The translations under genes were made by a program, and so were the position numbers. The notes beneath the pieces were generated by a model, which was not told the DNA's origin, did no database searches, and worked only from the letters and a program-made list of their open reading frames with translations. A DNA stretch of 64,000 nt from Phaeodactylum tricornutum CCAP 1055/1 (Eukaryota > Bacillariophyta > Bacillariophyceae > Surirellales > Neidiaceae), in assembly GCF_000150955.2 (NCBI RefSeq), contig NC_011675.1, positions 860,650 to 924,649 of the forward strand, written 5' to 3'. Below, one piece after another: positions 42,960 through 54,392 of this stretch; position 1 is the stretch's first letter, and every line of letters starts with the position of its first letter.

Positions 42960-44548
42960 TTAGATAGGATCTGTGACCTTCCACTGTGGATCCACCATCC
43001 GAAGTGCATCCTTCAAAAGAGCCTCAACCTCCCTAGCGCTGGCTCGTTTGTCTTGTTCTTCTTCATGGCACATTACCATGGTCTGTTTTAGAACTTGATC
43101 GACGGGATCAGTACTATTCCACAAATCAGCATAGACGCTGGGCCTCTCCCCTTTCTTTACTAGTTCCTGTGTTTCGTCATCATCAATTCCATGAAAGGGC
43201 ATTTCGTCCTGTAGCAAACTGTACAGCAAGTTGCCGAGTGAATAAACATCAATCTGATCGGCAAAGTTAGATGGGAAAGGGTTTGAGAAATCCATAGCAT
43301 CCATTTTTTATACCATGCATACCTTTTCGGTTTGTCCTTCGTATCTGTACTCTTCGGGCGATCGGTTCTTGCCAGGGTTATTCCCAACGTGAAAAGTGCA
43401 CATTCGGTCATGTTTTAAATTCCATCTGAGGAATCGCGCTCGATTAAAATCATTGAGCTTAAATCTTCCATTGATTTTTATAAATTGATTCAGTGAGATG
43501 TCTGCGTGTGCCACTGATGCTCTTCCTTCCCTATCGAAATTGTGCACAGCAGCAAGAGCTGACGTAATTTGTGTAGCTGAAGTGCAAAGAGCAACACAAT
43601 AAGCGCAGGACCCAAGAGGTTTGCTTCAAGAGTAGAGCAATGCTTACCAATTCGTAGCTTCTTCTTTTTGCTGAGACTATTGGTTACCCTCTTCGCTTGT
43701 TGCTTTGGCCATAGAGTATCCGAAAGATCGCCGCCGTCTGCAAACTCAAAAACTCCTGAATTTCCGCAGAAGGCGTAGATATCCACCACTAATGGAGACG
43801 ATGATAGACGTTCCATAGCCATGGCATCTCGACGGTGCCGCTCAAAATTTCGGGGAGTCATCTCATGCTCTAGGCGAATTGTTTTGAGAACGCGATACTG
43901 ATTGGTAATCTCCTCTGGAATAGACCATACGTCGCGCCAGAAGCCATTACCCACATGGCGAGCTTCGCCAATCTTCATATCCAGCGAAATTGGCTTTACC
44001 ATATCAATTTCGTGAACTGTGTTGCAGTTCACAAAAGAAGTTTTTTGCCAGTCGTATTGAGCCTTGCACTTTGATGTCTCAAAACGGTCGGCCATCCCGT
44101 GCTCAAACTCATCCGAGTCTTTGAGCCGTAACAAGTCATCGCTATTTGCCATGGGCCTCTTTATGTATCGTACAGAATTTGCAATTTTTTCTTTGGGGTT
44201 GAATTTCTTTAGAAAAATGCGGTGGTCGCTGTCGTTATCGTTGTTTGACAAGCGCACTACTCGAGGCACTTTGCGTTCAGGACTGACGAGCCGAGGCAGC
44301 ATACTGAGCAAAAACGAAGAAAGCCTGACTGGAGACCCCACCGCTGCAAGAATAGTATAACAAACACTCATTCCGGTCATTAAGAGTATCCATCTCGATG
44401 CGCCGCAATGGTGCCGATAGCGGTTGCCCTTTCGATGTTTTCGACCTGCCAGTGGTGCCGTCGTAGCCTGTGGTCGAGCGGCTTTGTCTATTGGATCTAG
44501 GCCGGCGGGCGGTTTTCTTGATCTATGGCTGATGTCCTGCGTCTTCAT
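42960..44548 (-). CDS. Membrane-anchored protein-kinase-like protein (diatom type, DFN instead of DFG)
   Basis: Exons 44548-43648, 43576-43323 and 43253-42960 give 482 residues; the second intron removes an in-frame TAA. A basic N-terminus is followed by one helix (WILLMTGMSVCYTILAAV, about 53-70). The linker has charged stretches. The kinase-like fold starts at about 195: VGNGFWRDVWSI as a poor glycine loop, then the lysine of RVLKTIRLEHE, the catalytic-loop equivalent HADISLNQFI (HRD to HAD, Asp and Asn kept) and LNDFNRARFL (DFG to DFN). SPEEY replaces the APE motif, followed across intron 2 by TEKIDVYSLGNLLYSLLQ. The altered DFG makes activity uncertain. The C-terminal lobe would lie on one side of an endomembrane or plasma membrane. 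Confidence 0.83.
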
Positions 44549-45345
44549 ACTTGCTAGCCTCTTATATATACATGCCTAAAGTCAATCTGGAATCTGAGGG
44601 AACTCGTTTACGTTTATTTCTTGGCAAAGAATGCAAGGAAAGGGGAACAATATGCGGAGCCGACTGACTGTGAAGGAATTCGCATCCGAAAAGTGAGCGT
44701 CGTTGTCTTTTTTCCAGTCAGGCACGTGTCGAATTGTTCGATAGTGTAAAAATCGGGTCACGCAAGGTAACTTATATTTTTGTCTCCAGAATCACCCTCA
44801 TACGTCATTTCGAAAAATCAATCCCGTTCACGAATGTTTCATGCCCGTTGCGAATGTTGTTTGACTGTATGTAGCTTGGACGTAAGGATAGCTAATTGAC
44901 ACGAATCAGAAACAAGCACTTCGCCAAGCTTCTGCGGCATGCTTCCAAGCATTGTATCCTTCACTGTTTCCTTAGACCAAGGACTAGAAAGATCGGCAGT
45001 GTACAAGGAGCTGGAGGCATTGGTATTCTATAAATGACAAGCACAGAAAACAACGTCCTTGTGAAAGTCCAGAAATTCTCTACTAAGTAAAGCTAGGTTT
45101 GAAGACCGATACTAGTCTACACTGTTTAAAAACAGGGTTCTATGGGAAGCCATGGCAATTGTAACCTGTTGACGCGCCCAGTAGAATTCTCCCGAATTGC
45201 ATTAACCCATGCAGCAAAAAGCACCGCATTCTCCGAGACAACGGAAAGCGAGACCTTTCGAATACTTGCGAAAATCCCAGATAGAATACATGGAAGTGGT
45301 TTTGGCGGAGAGACTTGACCGACCGATCAATGGAAGCGACAACGT
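44549..45345. other. Intergenic, upstream of kinase-like gene
   Basis: 797 nt without a gene. TGACTGTGA at 44665-44673 lies on the kinase promoter side; a TACGTCA half-CRE is near 44803. Confidence 0.5.
44665..44673 (-). promoter_or_regulatory. TCACAGTCA promoter-proximal motif (minus strand)
   Basis: TGACTGTGA on the plus strand, so TCACAGTCA towards the kinase gene, 116 nt before its ATG at 44548. Confidence 0.35.
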
Positions 45346-46549
45346 CTAGGTAAAAACACCTACAGGGTCTCCCTTTTCCCTTCGGGCAGACTTGGACCGC
45401 GATACGCTGCGTCCCTTGCTCTTCGAGCGACCGCTCTTGCTGCTCCGGCGGCTTCGATCTTCCCCACCACGCCGAGACTGTCTATATTTTCGCTGCATCA
45501 AAGCTCGTCTTCGCCGGCGGTTGGTAAACAGAATACCGGTAAACATGACAAAGGCAGCCAACAACAAAATTCCTCCAGCAACATACTTGGCTTTGGTGAG
45601 CCAGCTCTGGCTTTGGCTGAATCCTCGGTTCCGCGAAACCCGGCCTTTGCTGTAGGAGCGTCGATCTGCCATTGCAGAATTATCCATACATAGACTACTG
45701 TCCAAAGAAGAGCAACTCTCCGCATTGGATACCAGATTGTATACGAGCGAGCTTTCCGAATCATCACCGTATGAATAGGCACTGGCACAGTTTCTGTAGT
45801 TCTTGAGTTTCCTATTTACGCTCTTGAGATTGTCGTACGTCGAGCCGGTCGGGACGAGGCAATGCTGGTCACTAAAGATTTGTAGAGAAAAGGTTCCGTC
45901 GCTTGCGCATCCAACACCGACGTAGTTTCCGTTGACCTGGGCGCACATGGGCAGATTGTTGTCGTCAGAGTATGATCCATCTCCATTGTCGTCATTGGCG
46001 CTTCCGAAAGGATTGTTACTGTCGTAGCTTTTCAAATAGTATATGAATTCGGAGAGCCCACTTTTAGTAACAAACTGCGAGATAAAAAAAGATAGCATGT
46101 AAAGTCAGCATCGTGTGTACCGTTACGCAATGCGCAGCAGTCCAACGATAGGCTCTCCACAGAAGTACCGGCCGACTTACGGATTCTTTGAAATTCCCAG
46201 CGTTGCATGCGGCATTGCTGGACGAGGGATTGGCGTATACCGAAAAAACTGCTTGTGCTCGCCGGCAGTTTGCCATTTGATACCAATACGTTGTGCCGTC
46301 TTCACTAGAGTCTTCCATGCAGTAGGCGCTCTCGTTGTCTTCCACGTAACCCCAAAGACATCCTTCTAGCTTGATGGATATGCCTTTGGAGTCCGACAGC
46401 CAGTCGCGTCCTAAACTATTGCCAAACACAGAGCTAGTGGTGCTCGAGTCGCTGCCGCTGTTACTGCCTCCCCACGCCCACGCTTGCGCGACCCAAAACG
46501 GCAGCATGACGACCGCTCTTCTGCCGAAACGTTGACGTCCGAACGGCAT
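45346..46549 (-). CDS. Type I membrane protein of unknown function with Arg/Ser-rich cytosolic tail
   Basis: Exons 46549-46181 and 46074-45346 give 365 residues, with GTAAGT donor and CGCAG acceptor in phase 0. The start at 46549 is chosen because it gives a signal peptide (RRAVVMLPFWVAQAWAWG); the frame is open further upstream without content. The luminal part is rich in Ser, Asn, Tyr and Cys (at least ten Cys, for example CLWGYVEDNESAYC and CAQVNGNYVGVGC), suggesting disulfides. One helix follows (YVAGGILLLAAFVMFTGILF, about 285-304), then a tail of RRRRR and RSRRSSKSGRSKSKGRS type. I know similar diatom-only proteins by layout but no function. Plasma membrane or endomembrane is likely. 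Confidence 0.75.
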
Positions 46550-47579
46550 CTTGGTAGGTTGTGTGTGAACACGATCCAGAGTACGCGAACCGAGACTGGA
46601 GAGGTCTACCTCACCACCCAACGAGAACGATGTCTCGATCCAAAAAAGGTCCGGACAGTGTTCGACAGAAATGGTCCACGGGATTCGCGTCTTCGTGGAC
46701 TCGGGCCAGCTTCTAAACTTGCACCTAATCCGATTCCGAGTTCTACCACACCAAGTGACAGTGACCGATGAGTCCTTGGTGGACCGACCCGTTAGTCGTA
46801 TCGGGTTCGCACGCCTGTGTGGGACAAGGCACAATCACCTTGGTTGCCTTGGTAATATAGAGCGCAACGAGTATTCGTTCCACACATTGGCGTCGGCGCC
46901 TGACAAACCTGCGCGGGTAAAAGACTGTTAATTATCAAACCCTTTGGGAGCGAGCTTGGAGCGGTCATCGACCAATGAGCCAGCTCGGCTCCCTTTGGAA
47001 TCCCGCGTCAATTAATTACGCAAAAGCAACTCGCGAGAACGTTGGCACACGGCATTTTCACATACAGCTTCAAACTGAAAAAATCCACGCCAGCCAAGAT
47101 ATATTTTAACGATGTTTAAAGCTCTATAGGCGCGAAATTTAAAGTATATACGTTACCTTATACAATTTGTACCGAAGTTCTTTTGTTCGGTTGAACCGAT
47201 ACATTGCACGCGCGGTCATGGTATCCGAAATTGCCTCCATGGAAGGAGTGTTCCAACAGATGGTTTCTTGTGAAAAATTGAGAATTTATTAAAGTTACAT
47301 ATGTTTCTTAAGCGAGACATATAGCTAAATAATCTAGACCAACATCTTAAAAATCTCAATGATCTTCTACTGCCCTGATAATTACATTTAGCAATTTAGC
47401 GATCCGGTATTGGCGATTCGGGCCCGCCATCACTTTTTCGGTGCGTTGGCGTGTTTGAACGTTCCCGGGGTGCGGCGAGTAGTCCGGCAAAAAGTCACGA
47501 GGCCTCCAATCGAATTGGTTACTCTTATTGTAGACACAACGAAGTCCTTTCATTTATCATCACCCGATCCACTTTCAAC
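46550..47579. other. Divergent promoter region between membrane protein and first LRR gene
   Basis: 1030 nt. No gene supported. Overlapping plus-strand frames at 46484-46931 are shadows or UTR. AT-rich from about 47030 to 47350. Confidence 0.5.
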
Positions 47580-49944
47580 ATGCGCTTGGTGGTGTCGCTT
47601 CTTGTTTGTTCCCTCCTTTTGGCAGGAACAAGTGCTGCGGTCCCTACCGAAGTCGAAGCTCGACGCCGTAGACTGAAGCAAAAGGCAGAACAGGATAAGA
47701 TTGCTGGTGATCCCCGTGGAGCGATTCGTCAGAGCCGCATTATTGAAAGCCAGCGTATCGATGAGATCGAAGGGGTTACGGTCCGCGCTGACTACGATCG
47801 TAATCGTAGACTGGTGGATGTCAAAGCCGGAAACTTTTACCCGGAAGACGTGCAAGCAAAGCGAACCTTGAAGGTCAACAAAGACGACCTTCAGTTTTGG
47901 GAGCGATTGTTGCAGGTAGACGCGAATCCGGGTACCAGCTTGAGCGTTGCCACTGCACCTCCGTCGCCTGCTCCCGTTGCTAGCCCCATCCCGCCTTCCG
48001 TGCCTGCTCCTATTCCAGCGCCCACCGGACCGAACGCACCTCCGATTGGTGGGCTACCGTTACCGACCTCCGAGGTCGTCACCCCTACCGCAGCTCCCGT
48101 TATGCCTCCCACCGTGGCACCCACGCTAGCACCCACTCCCGCACCCGTTCCCAGTAACCCCAACGCACCTCCGATTGCGGGAATTCCCGTCAATACCGCT
48201 GCACCCGCGGGCGTGACCTCTCCCACGAGTGCCGGCGCGATTGCTCCCACCGCTGCTCCCGTTTCCGCTCCTGCCGGTGCGTTGGAATTGCCTACCGCCG
48301 CACCGACCGTGGCGGCGGCACCCGTCGCTTCCCCTACCGCGGTAACGACCCCGTCGGCCACTCCCACGTCGGTGGCACCCGTGGCCACTCCCACGTCGGT
48401 AGCACCCGTGGCCACTCCCACGTCGGTAGCACCCGTGGCCACTCCCACGGCATCGCCGGTGGCTGTTGCACCGGCGCCAGCAGCACCCGCGTCTCGCGTA
48501 GAGCAAGTGGTCCTCTCGGTTGCCTTGTCCAACGGAGCTGAATTTGTCAACCCGGAATCGTATCAGTCGAAAGCACTGGCTTGGCTGGAGGGCTCCAATA
48601 CGGACGGATTGAGTGACCAGCGTATCATCCAACGCTATTCCCTCGGATGCATCTTCTTCGCAACCAACGGTGTCCGTACCCAGTTTACAGACCAGGCGTT
48701 TGGAGAAAATGTCATTCTCAACTGGCAAAATGTATCGGGATGGGCTACCAATACGAACGAATGTGAATGGAAGGGAATCGGATGTGATAGTACCAACTCT
48801 GTCAACCTTCTTGATTTGGTATGTATATGGAGTGCTCTGTATCAAAGTGTGATTCTACGCATCAACTCATCCTTTCGTTTCTAATTTTTGATTCACAGTT
48901 CAGCAACCGCTTGACCGGCGAATTCCCCCCTGAGCTTACACTGCTAAGCCGTTCACTTGTTGTTTTTGATGTGGGTCTCAACTTCTTTTTTGCGGAGGGT
49001 AACAACTTCAACACGGTTCTCGGTAGCTTGTCGCTCCTTACGGATCTTCGATTCGACCGGACCAACATGATCAATAACGAAGGCATTCCGACAGAGATCG
49101 GTCTTCTCAAGAATCTTGAAATCTTTAACTGTGCTTCTACTTTGTACCGTGGTGCCTTGAACGCTGCCGCGTTTCAACCTGATCAGACACGTTGGAGTAA
49201 GTTTAAATGCATTGTGTGGAGAATTACGTTTTTTTTAAAATCTGATCCAACCTCATGATTTTGTTTGTATGATCCGCAGCTTATATGGAAATTGAATCCA
49301 ATGCCTTCAATTCGTCCTTGCCCTCCTCCATTGGCAACCTTCCCGCGTTGGAGCAGCTCTTCGCTCGAGACAGCTTTATTGAAGGCACTATCGATACGCT
49401 TGTGAACATGAGAAACGCCCGTAAGTCGCATTCTTATTTGTTTGATCAGCATCAAGAACCACATCCGTCACTTACAACACCCTCCTTTCATTATCAGTGG
49501 TAATTTGGGTTGACCAGAATCCTGGATTAGGTGGAACTATCCCTATCCAGTTTGGATCTTTCTCTAATCTACGGAGCTTATCCTTGACCGAGTGCGCTTT
49601 TACAGGCACACTGCCCCCTCAACTAGGCAATTTGGGTAATGATTTTTGTAAGTATTGTTAGAGAGAATCGAGAAACGTGCTACGCCCGACCTCAAAACTT
49701 ACCGACTTTCTTCCCGAATTTAGCTCAATTCTTTATCTACAGAAACCAAATGACTGGAGGCGTTCCTGATTCGTGGGCAAACTTAGGCGGTCTCGAATTT
49801 CTTGAACTTTGGGAGAACGACTTCACCGTACAGATCCCTGCCGGGGTATGCGCTTTGACCTTCTCTAGCCTCGAGCGTTTGATTGCGGACTGTTCAATCT
49901 GCCCGACAACTCCTTGCTGTGACTCATGCGTTGAAGATGTCTAG
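47580..49944 (+). CDS. Secreted leucine-rich-repeat protein with Pro/Ala/Thr stalk (paralogue A)
   Basis: Exons 47580-48818, 48899-49196, 49280-49420, 49498-49647 and 49724-49944 give 682 residues. The start at 47580 gives a signal peptide (MRLVVSLLVCSLLLAGTSAA). Next is a charged segment with WERLLQVD, then about 190 residues of Pro/Ala/Thr/Val stalk including a 27-bp tandem repeat. The conserved head begins SRVEQVVLSVAL, then RYSLGCIFFATNGVRT and NECEWKGIGCD, the LRR N-cap. The LRRs follow: FSNRLTGEFPPEL, NLPALEQLF, NPGLGGTIPIQFG, RNQMTGGVPDSW. It ends with an acidic Cys-rich cap. No membrane helix is visible. Layout suggests a cell-wall or extracellular recognition protein. Splice phases equal those of the paralogue at 56722-58934. 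Confidence 0.85.
48357..48449 (+). repeat. 27-bp tandem repeat in the LRR stalk
   Basis: About 3.4 copies of a 27-nt unit encoding TSVAPVATP; units start at 48357, 48384 and 48411, near identical, so recent expansion is likely. Confidence 0.85.
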
Positions 49945-50063
49945 ACGATTATTCCTTTCGAACGGTGTAGGGTCTACTTTGCGGATCAACGAGTATTCGA
50001 TATTCATAAATAACGTTTCATTTTATAATGACAAAATCCAAGTTTCCTTTGTTTATCATGGAT

Positions 50064-53000
50064 CTAAACTTTTGACTGAGCGTCATCATAGTCAATAAGA
50101 AAGGATATGGCAGCCTTGATTTCACGCAAAGCAATATATGAAGCCTCTTTTCTTGCCATAGTTTTTAACGTCCGACCTGTGCAGTTGCACGAATTGGCAT
50201 TGCTGTCATTGTCGAAGGTGAGGCAGGTATCGTATAGATCCAGCTTGCGGAAGCCTGGTACAAGCTGATCCGTCCTGTTTATCCGCTCTCCGGGCAGTAC
50301 AAAGCCCGCCGCACGTTTGCGAGGTGACCGTTCCTGCCTTTTCTCAAACAGCATAGACTGCTGAACGGCCTTTCCAAGAAACGAGATGCTTTCGGGCTCA
50401 GTTGCCTTTGTCGTTTGACCGGACACCATGCGTCGACCGAAGACGCTGTTTTCTATCCCCTCATCTTCCTTTCGCACATATCGTTCTTGGTCTTCTTTAG
50501 CACCCATTTCTCTTTCAAACTTTTGCCACTCTTTGGACTCTGCTGAAATGACAGCTTTCTTCATGGACTCGAAATTGTAATGCTGCTCAATCTCGTCACA
50601 CTTCGTCTCAATCGCGGCAACTGCAGAAAGCCAGCTTTCACCAAAATTGACACCCTCGCACTGCTTCAATGCCACGAGTGCGTCATATTCTCGGAAAAGC
50701 AACGAACCCAGAGCAGTAGTGCGTTTTTTCATTGGGACAACATAGAAAGGCGTTGTTTCTTTGATTTGCGGGTGCACAGAAGCGTATTTTCGACTGGAAG
50801 TGGGAAGGGATGAAGTTCCGTCGTGTTGAACTCCTCCAGTACTTTGTCTATCAAAGCATGCTGCGTTCCTGTGTGCGGCGGTAGCGTAGTCCACAGAAAC
50901 TTGTTCCATTCTCTCGCTGCAAATAAATGGTGAGAAATGAAGAATCAAATTTTATTGTACGTGGAAAATGTAATCAAACTTACAAAGTGTCGAGTAGATC
51001 ACCAGGTTCCGAAAGAAAAAGCTGTAAGCTCAAGATATCACGGCTGTCCATCAGCTTTGTTTTTTCAGAACGAGGCAATCCAAAACGAGCCAGGTGGACG
51101 CACAGATCATTTTCGTTGTAAAATGAATTTATACCAAGTATTTCCTGACCCTTTTTCACCTCAGGGAGAACGTACAAATCTTGAGGGTTGAAGCAACGCA
51201 AGCAACAACCAAGGCGATACAGTAACTGCATTGCTCGGTGGGGTGTGATAAGGTCGTATGTGTTCAACTCTCGAGAAAAACAGCTAACATCCACAATGTC
51301 ATACCGGACCCATCTCTCCACCAGTGCCTTTTCCCATTTGTCCCATTTATTACAATCCCCGCCCACGCCGAAGGCACAAAGGTGCTTACGGAAAGCCATT
51401 TCGCTATCGAACCATTCAAGGCCGTACACTCGCTGTCGGCCGCAGCTCGTCGGTCGAGCGAAAAATTTCGAAGCGAATGTATATCCGGCCTTCATCAGAA
51501 TCAACTTAACATCTTCAAACGTTGGTATCGTAAGCGCTTCACCTGTGTCATTCGGTTTCGTTAGCGACTGCCCAACACGCGTTTTGTGGCAAAATGGTGG
51601 GACAGTAATACACTGTTTTGTTCGATGCCGACGCTTTGGCTGGGAGATTTCGTTGATCGGACTATCCATCGTAATTGTATCTGAAACATTCTTTAAAACA
51701 GGGACACAGTCTTCTAGACGTGTGCGAGCAGTTCGTCGTAGGCTAACTCGACGAGGATGAGTATCACCAGTAGCTACGGCTTGATCCTCTTCAGGTGAAT
51801 ATTGGTGCTTTGTCTTTCCACCAGAGTGCTCCGATCGGGATCGTCGGTGGCTATTTCGCAGATGAGCGGTACGCCCAGCTGCCGCGGTATGCCGAGTCCT
51901 TCCTTTTTGTCCATTCGTAGAACAACTTTTTGATGTGAGTTTCGCTTCATTGATATGTGCTGATTCGAGGTCGACATACTCCGGTACATCCTTGGTGGAG
52001 CGTCCTGATGTACTGCTTGTGGACGAGGGTAATTCATGTGCAATACGCAATGACCCACCGGCAACTCGATCACTGTTTCGACGGCTATTTGTCCGTCGCA
52101 TCTTTCCCCCACTTTCACGTTGGCTATTTTTGAGTGAGTCTTTTGGAGTTGTCGAGTCGCTAGAGATTTCAGCCGAACCCTTTGTATCCAGCTCCGCGCT
52201 GTTTTCGAGAGATCGTTGGAATTCTGCTCCCATCATGCCGTGACTTTCGGAGGTAGAAGTGTTCTCTTTAGTAGGCCTCGTCGGCTTCTGCGCCACTCCC
52301 ATTGACTCTGGCATCGTATTAAGGTTCGATCGCGTGTGGGTCTCCTTCGAAACTGAGCTAGATGGACCGCCCCCAGCATGTGCTGCGGGAACGGCTACCT
52401 TTGATGCGGTGGCCGGCGATTTGGCAAATACTTGCCATAGACCACCCGGTGAGACGGCGCGCTGCAATGTGGACGAGAAAGAATGCCATTGGCGTCGTAG
52501 CTTGTTCGGTGGCAGTGTCCGTATTGATAGGGTCGTCGTTGAGGAGATCCAGGATTCCAAAACGCTCACCGGTGAGGCCACACGCTTGCGCTTGTGTGAC
52601 CGAGCGGGGTGGTAATGGGACCTTGTGGACGCCAAAGGCGTAGAAGAGGTTTCAGTTGTGATTTTCGTGGGAGTTGGCGTAGGTGTTCCGGTTAACGGCC
52701 GGTCTGGCTGTTGCTGCTGTTGGTCTGCTGGTTTCACAGTTATGGAGTGGACGTGGTTTTGGATGCTGTGACGATGACGCTGTTCGCGGACGCGACTCCA
52801 AGTTTGACGAAATTCGCGGGTGGACGGTGGCAGCACCATACCGTAACGTTTTTGGAATACTGCCTGCAGTCGTACCAAGGAAACACCACCGTTCCGACCA
52901 CATTCGGCGGATAAAATGGGGCAAGTACGGACAATACGACACCAAAAGTCGACGTCCGTCCAAAGTGTAATTGTACCACCATCGGAGCCCTCGACCGCCA

Positions 53001-53544
53001 GCCTACTCCGGTCGGAGAAAATTGTCGTAATGATGTTCGTACCAGGACCGGAGCACGTGTGCGGCTGCCAATCGACAATTTCTTGGCATTCGGTACGGTG
53101 TCGGCGAATGGGCCGAGATTCCACACAAAAGCCGCAGTCGTTTTGTGGACACGTGGCCATGATTGCACGGACTCGTGCGGTACTCTGTGCCGTTCCGGCG
53201 GTGCTCTTACAATGATGTGTCGACGAAGACAGGGATCCGTGTTCCGGCATTGCAATTTCCAATGGGGTACGATGATACAGTGCCAATGCTTCGAGACGGA
53301 ACCGCAATGCGTCACACGCCGTTGGAAAAGGAACATCGTCATTATCTCCGCGCGAACAAGTAACAGTACTACCCACAAGCGGGTAGCAGGATAAATCTTC
53401 CGGCTTTCGGTGCAACCCTAGTAAGGTACGCAGAGCGGAATCCTGGGCGTCGGGTGATTGCCGTGGGAATTGTTCTCGTTGTTTTCCGCGTTCACCGTCG
53501 ATGCCACGATGGGAGCGGATTGGTATGCGTCGCACCTTGACCAT
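50064..53544 (-). CDS. Large protein of unknown function with two copies of a short conserved module
   Basis: Exons 53544-50984 and 50916-50064 give 1137 residues, joined by a 67-nt intron (TT|GTAAGT ... TTTGCAG|C). The first 600 residues are Ser/Thr/Arg-rich with a Gln/Pro/Thr stretch and basic patches (HKRKRV), suggesting a nuclear protein. Residues about 665-735 (FEDVKLILMKAGYTF, YGLEWFDSEMAFRKHL) and 765-835 (HRAMQLLYRLGCCLR, YVLPEVKKG, FYNENDLCVHL) look like two copies of one module. Its pattern is helix, GY/GC turn, aromatic-Pro strand, then helix ending in L. I have the impression that such modules occur in other diatom proteins but cannot name them. The C-terminal exon is charged and helical. 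It is convergent with LRR gene A. Confidence 0.72.
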
Positions 53545-54392
53545 TATAGATTTGTCTGACGTAGGCTCTCACACACACGTACCACGCGTAATATTCCCGA
53601 GACGCGCGTGTTGCCGTCGGGAGACGACCGATGCAGGATTGGTATCAACAACGCCTTTGGTTTGAAACAAAGACACGGAGGTTGTGTGGCTGTGGCTGCG
53701 GCTGACAACAATCACTGCAGCTATGTATCTCTTCTGCGTCGCACCGCTTTCCGTGTTTTGTAAAAGGATATCCTTTCCACAGTGCTGGTGTTTTTCTTGA
53801 TTCCAACACAAGTATGTTGGTATATCGGCAGTCCCGATGGATGGTACGGTCCCCGTTCCGTCAACCAAGCTTTGGTCCATTTTCTCGCAGCGCGGGATGC
53901 CATGCGGTTTTGGGATTTCACGGACGGGGTGTCGAGAAGCCCTTCCTAAACCGAGGTGGGGTTGTGTTGCTATGTTGTCTGTTCGTCTATTAGCCCAATT
54001 CTCGTTGAAGTCTTTCCCGGCCTTGCGTGCTTGCACGACTTGACGAACAGAAAGTGGAATTGGACGACAGGATTCACATACAATTCAATCGGGACAGATA
54101 TGCCCTCGAGTCCACTGGATGTATGTGCCAAAAGACTTTCCTGGGTGTGTGTGCTCTCTTTAGCGGGATTCCCTAATTCCCTAACGGTATCGATCGATGG
54201 ATCGACGGACGGATGAATGAATAATGAATGACAGTGAATAACCTGATGTATCTGTGAATTCTGTTCAGTGTCACTTTCACACTACCCATTCGACCTGCAG
54301 GCGTGTGGTGATATTGGAGGCCTTCTGCCGACTGCCTGGTTAAAAGAGACATACGGCACCGCATACAATTCCCTTTGCCGTTGTGCCAAACC
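53545..54392. other. Divergent promoter region between the large unknown gene and TRM11
   Basis: 848 nt without a gene. It holds an imperfect GATC/TGAA-rich simple stretch at about 54189-54231 and TGACAGTGA at 54229-54237. Confidence 0.5.
54229..54237 (+). promoter_or_regulatory. TGACAGTGA promoter-proximal motif
   Basis: 155 nt before the TRM11 ATG. The identical word stands 156 nt before the ORC5 ATG in the same relative orientation. Confidence 0.3.

Noticed and set aside
43308-43310. Apparent stop codon inside the kinase-like gene, suggesting a pseudogene
   Set aside because: It falls in a 69-nt GT-AG intron (43322-43254) whose removal joins TEK to IDVYSLGN in phase.
48126-48845. 239-codon minus-strand frame rich in Gly/Arg opposite the LRR stalk
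   Set aside because: It is the antisense shadow of the Pro/Ala/Thr-rich stalk repeats.
53569-54036. 155-codon minus-strand frame upstream of the large unknown gene
   Set aside because: Gene-poor composition, no recognisable domain; more likely promoter or UTR.
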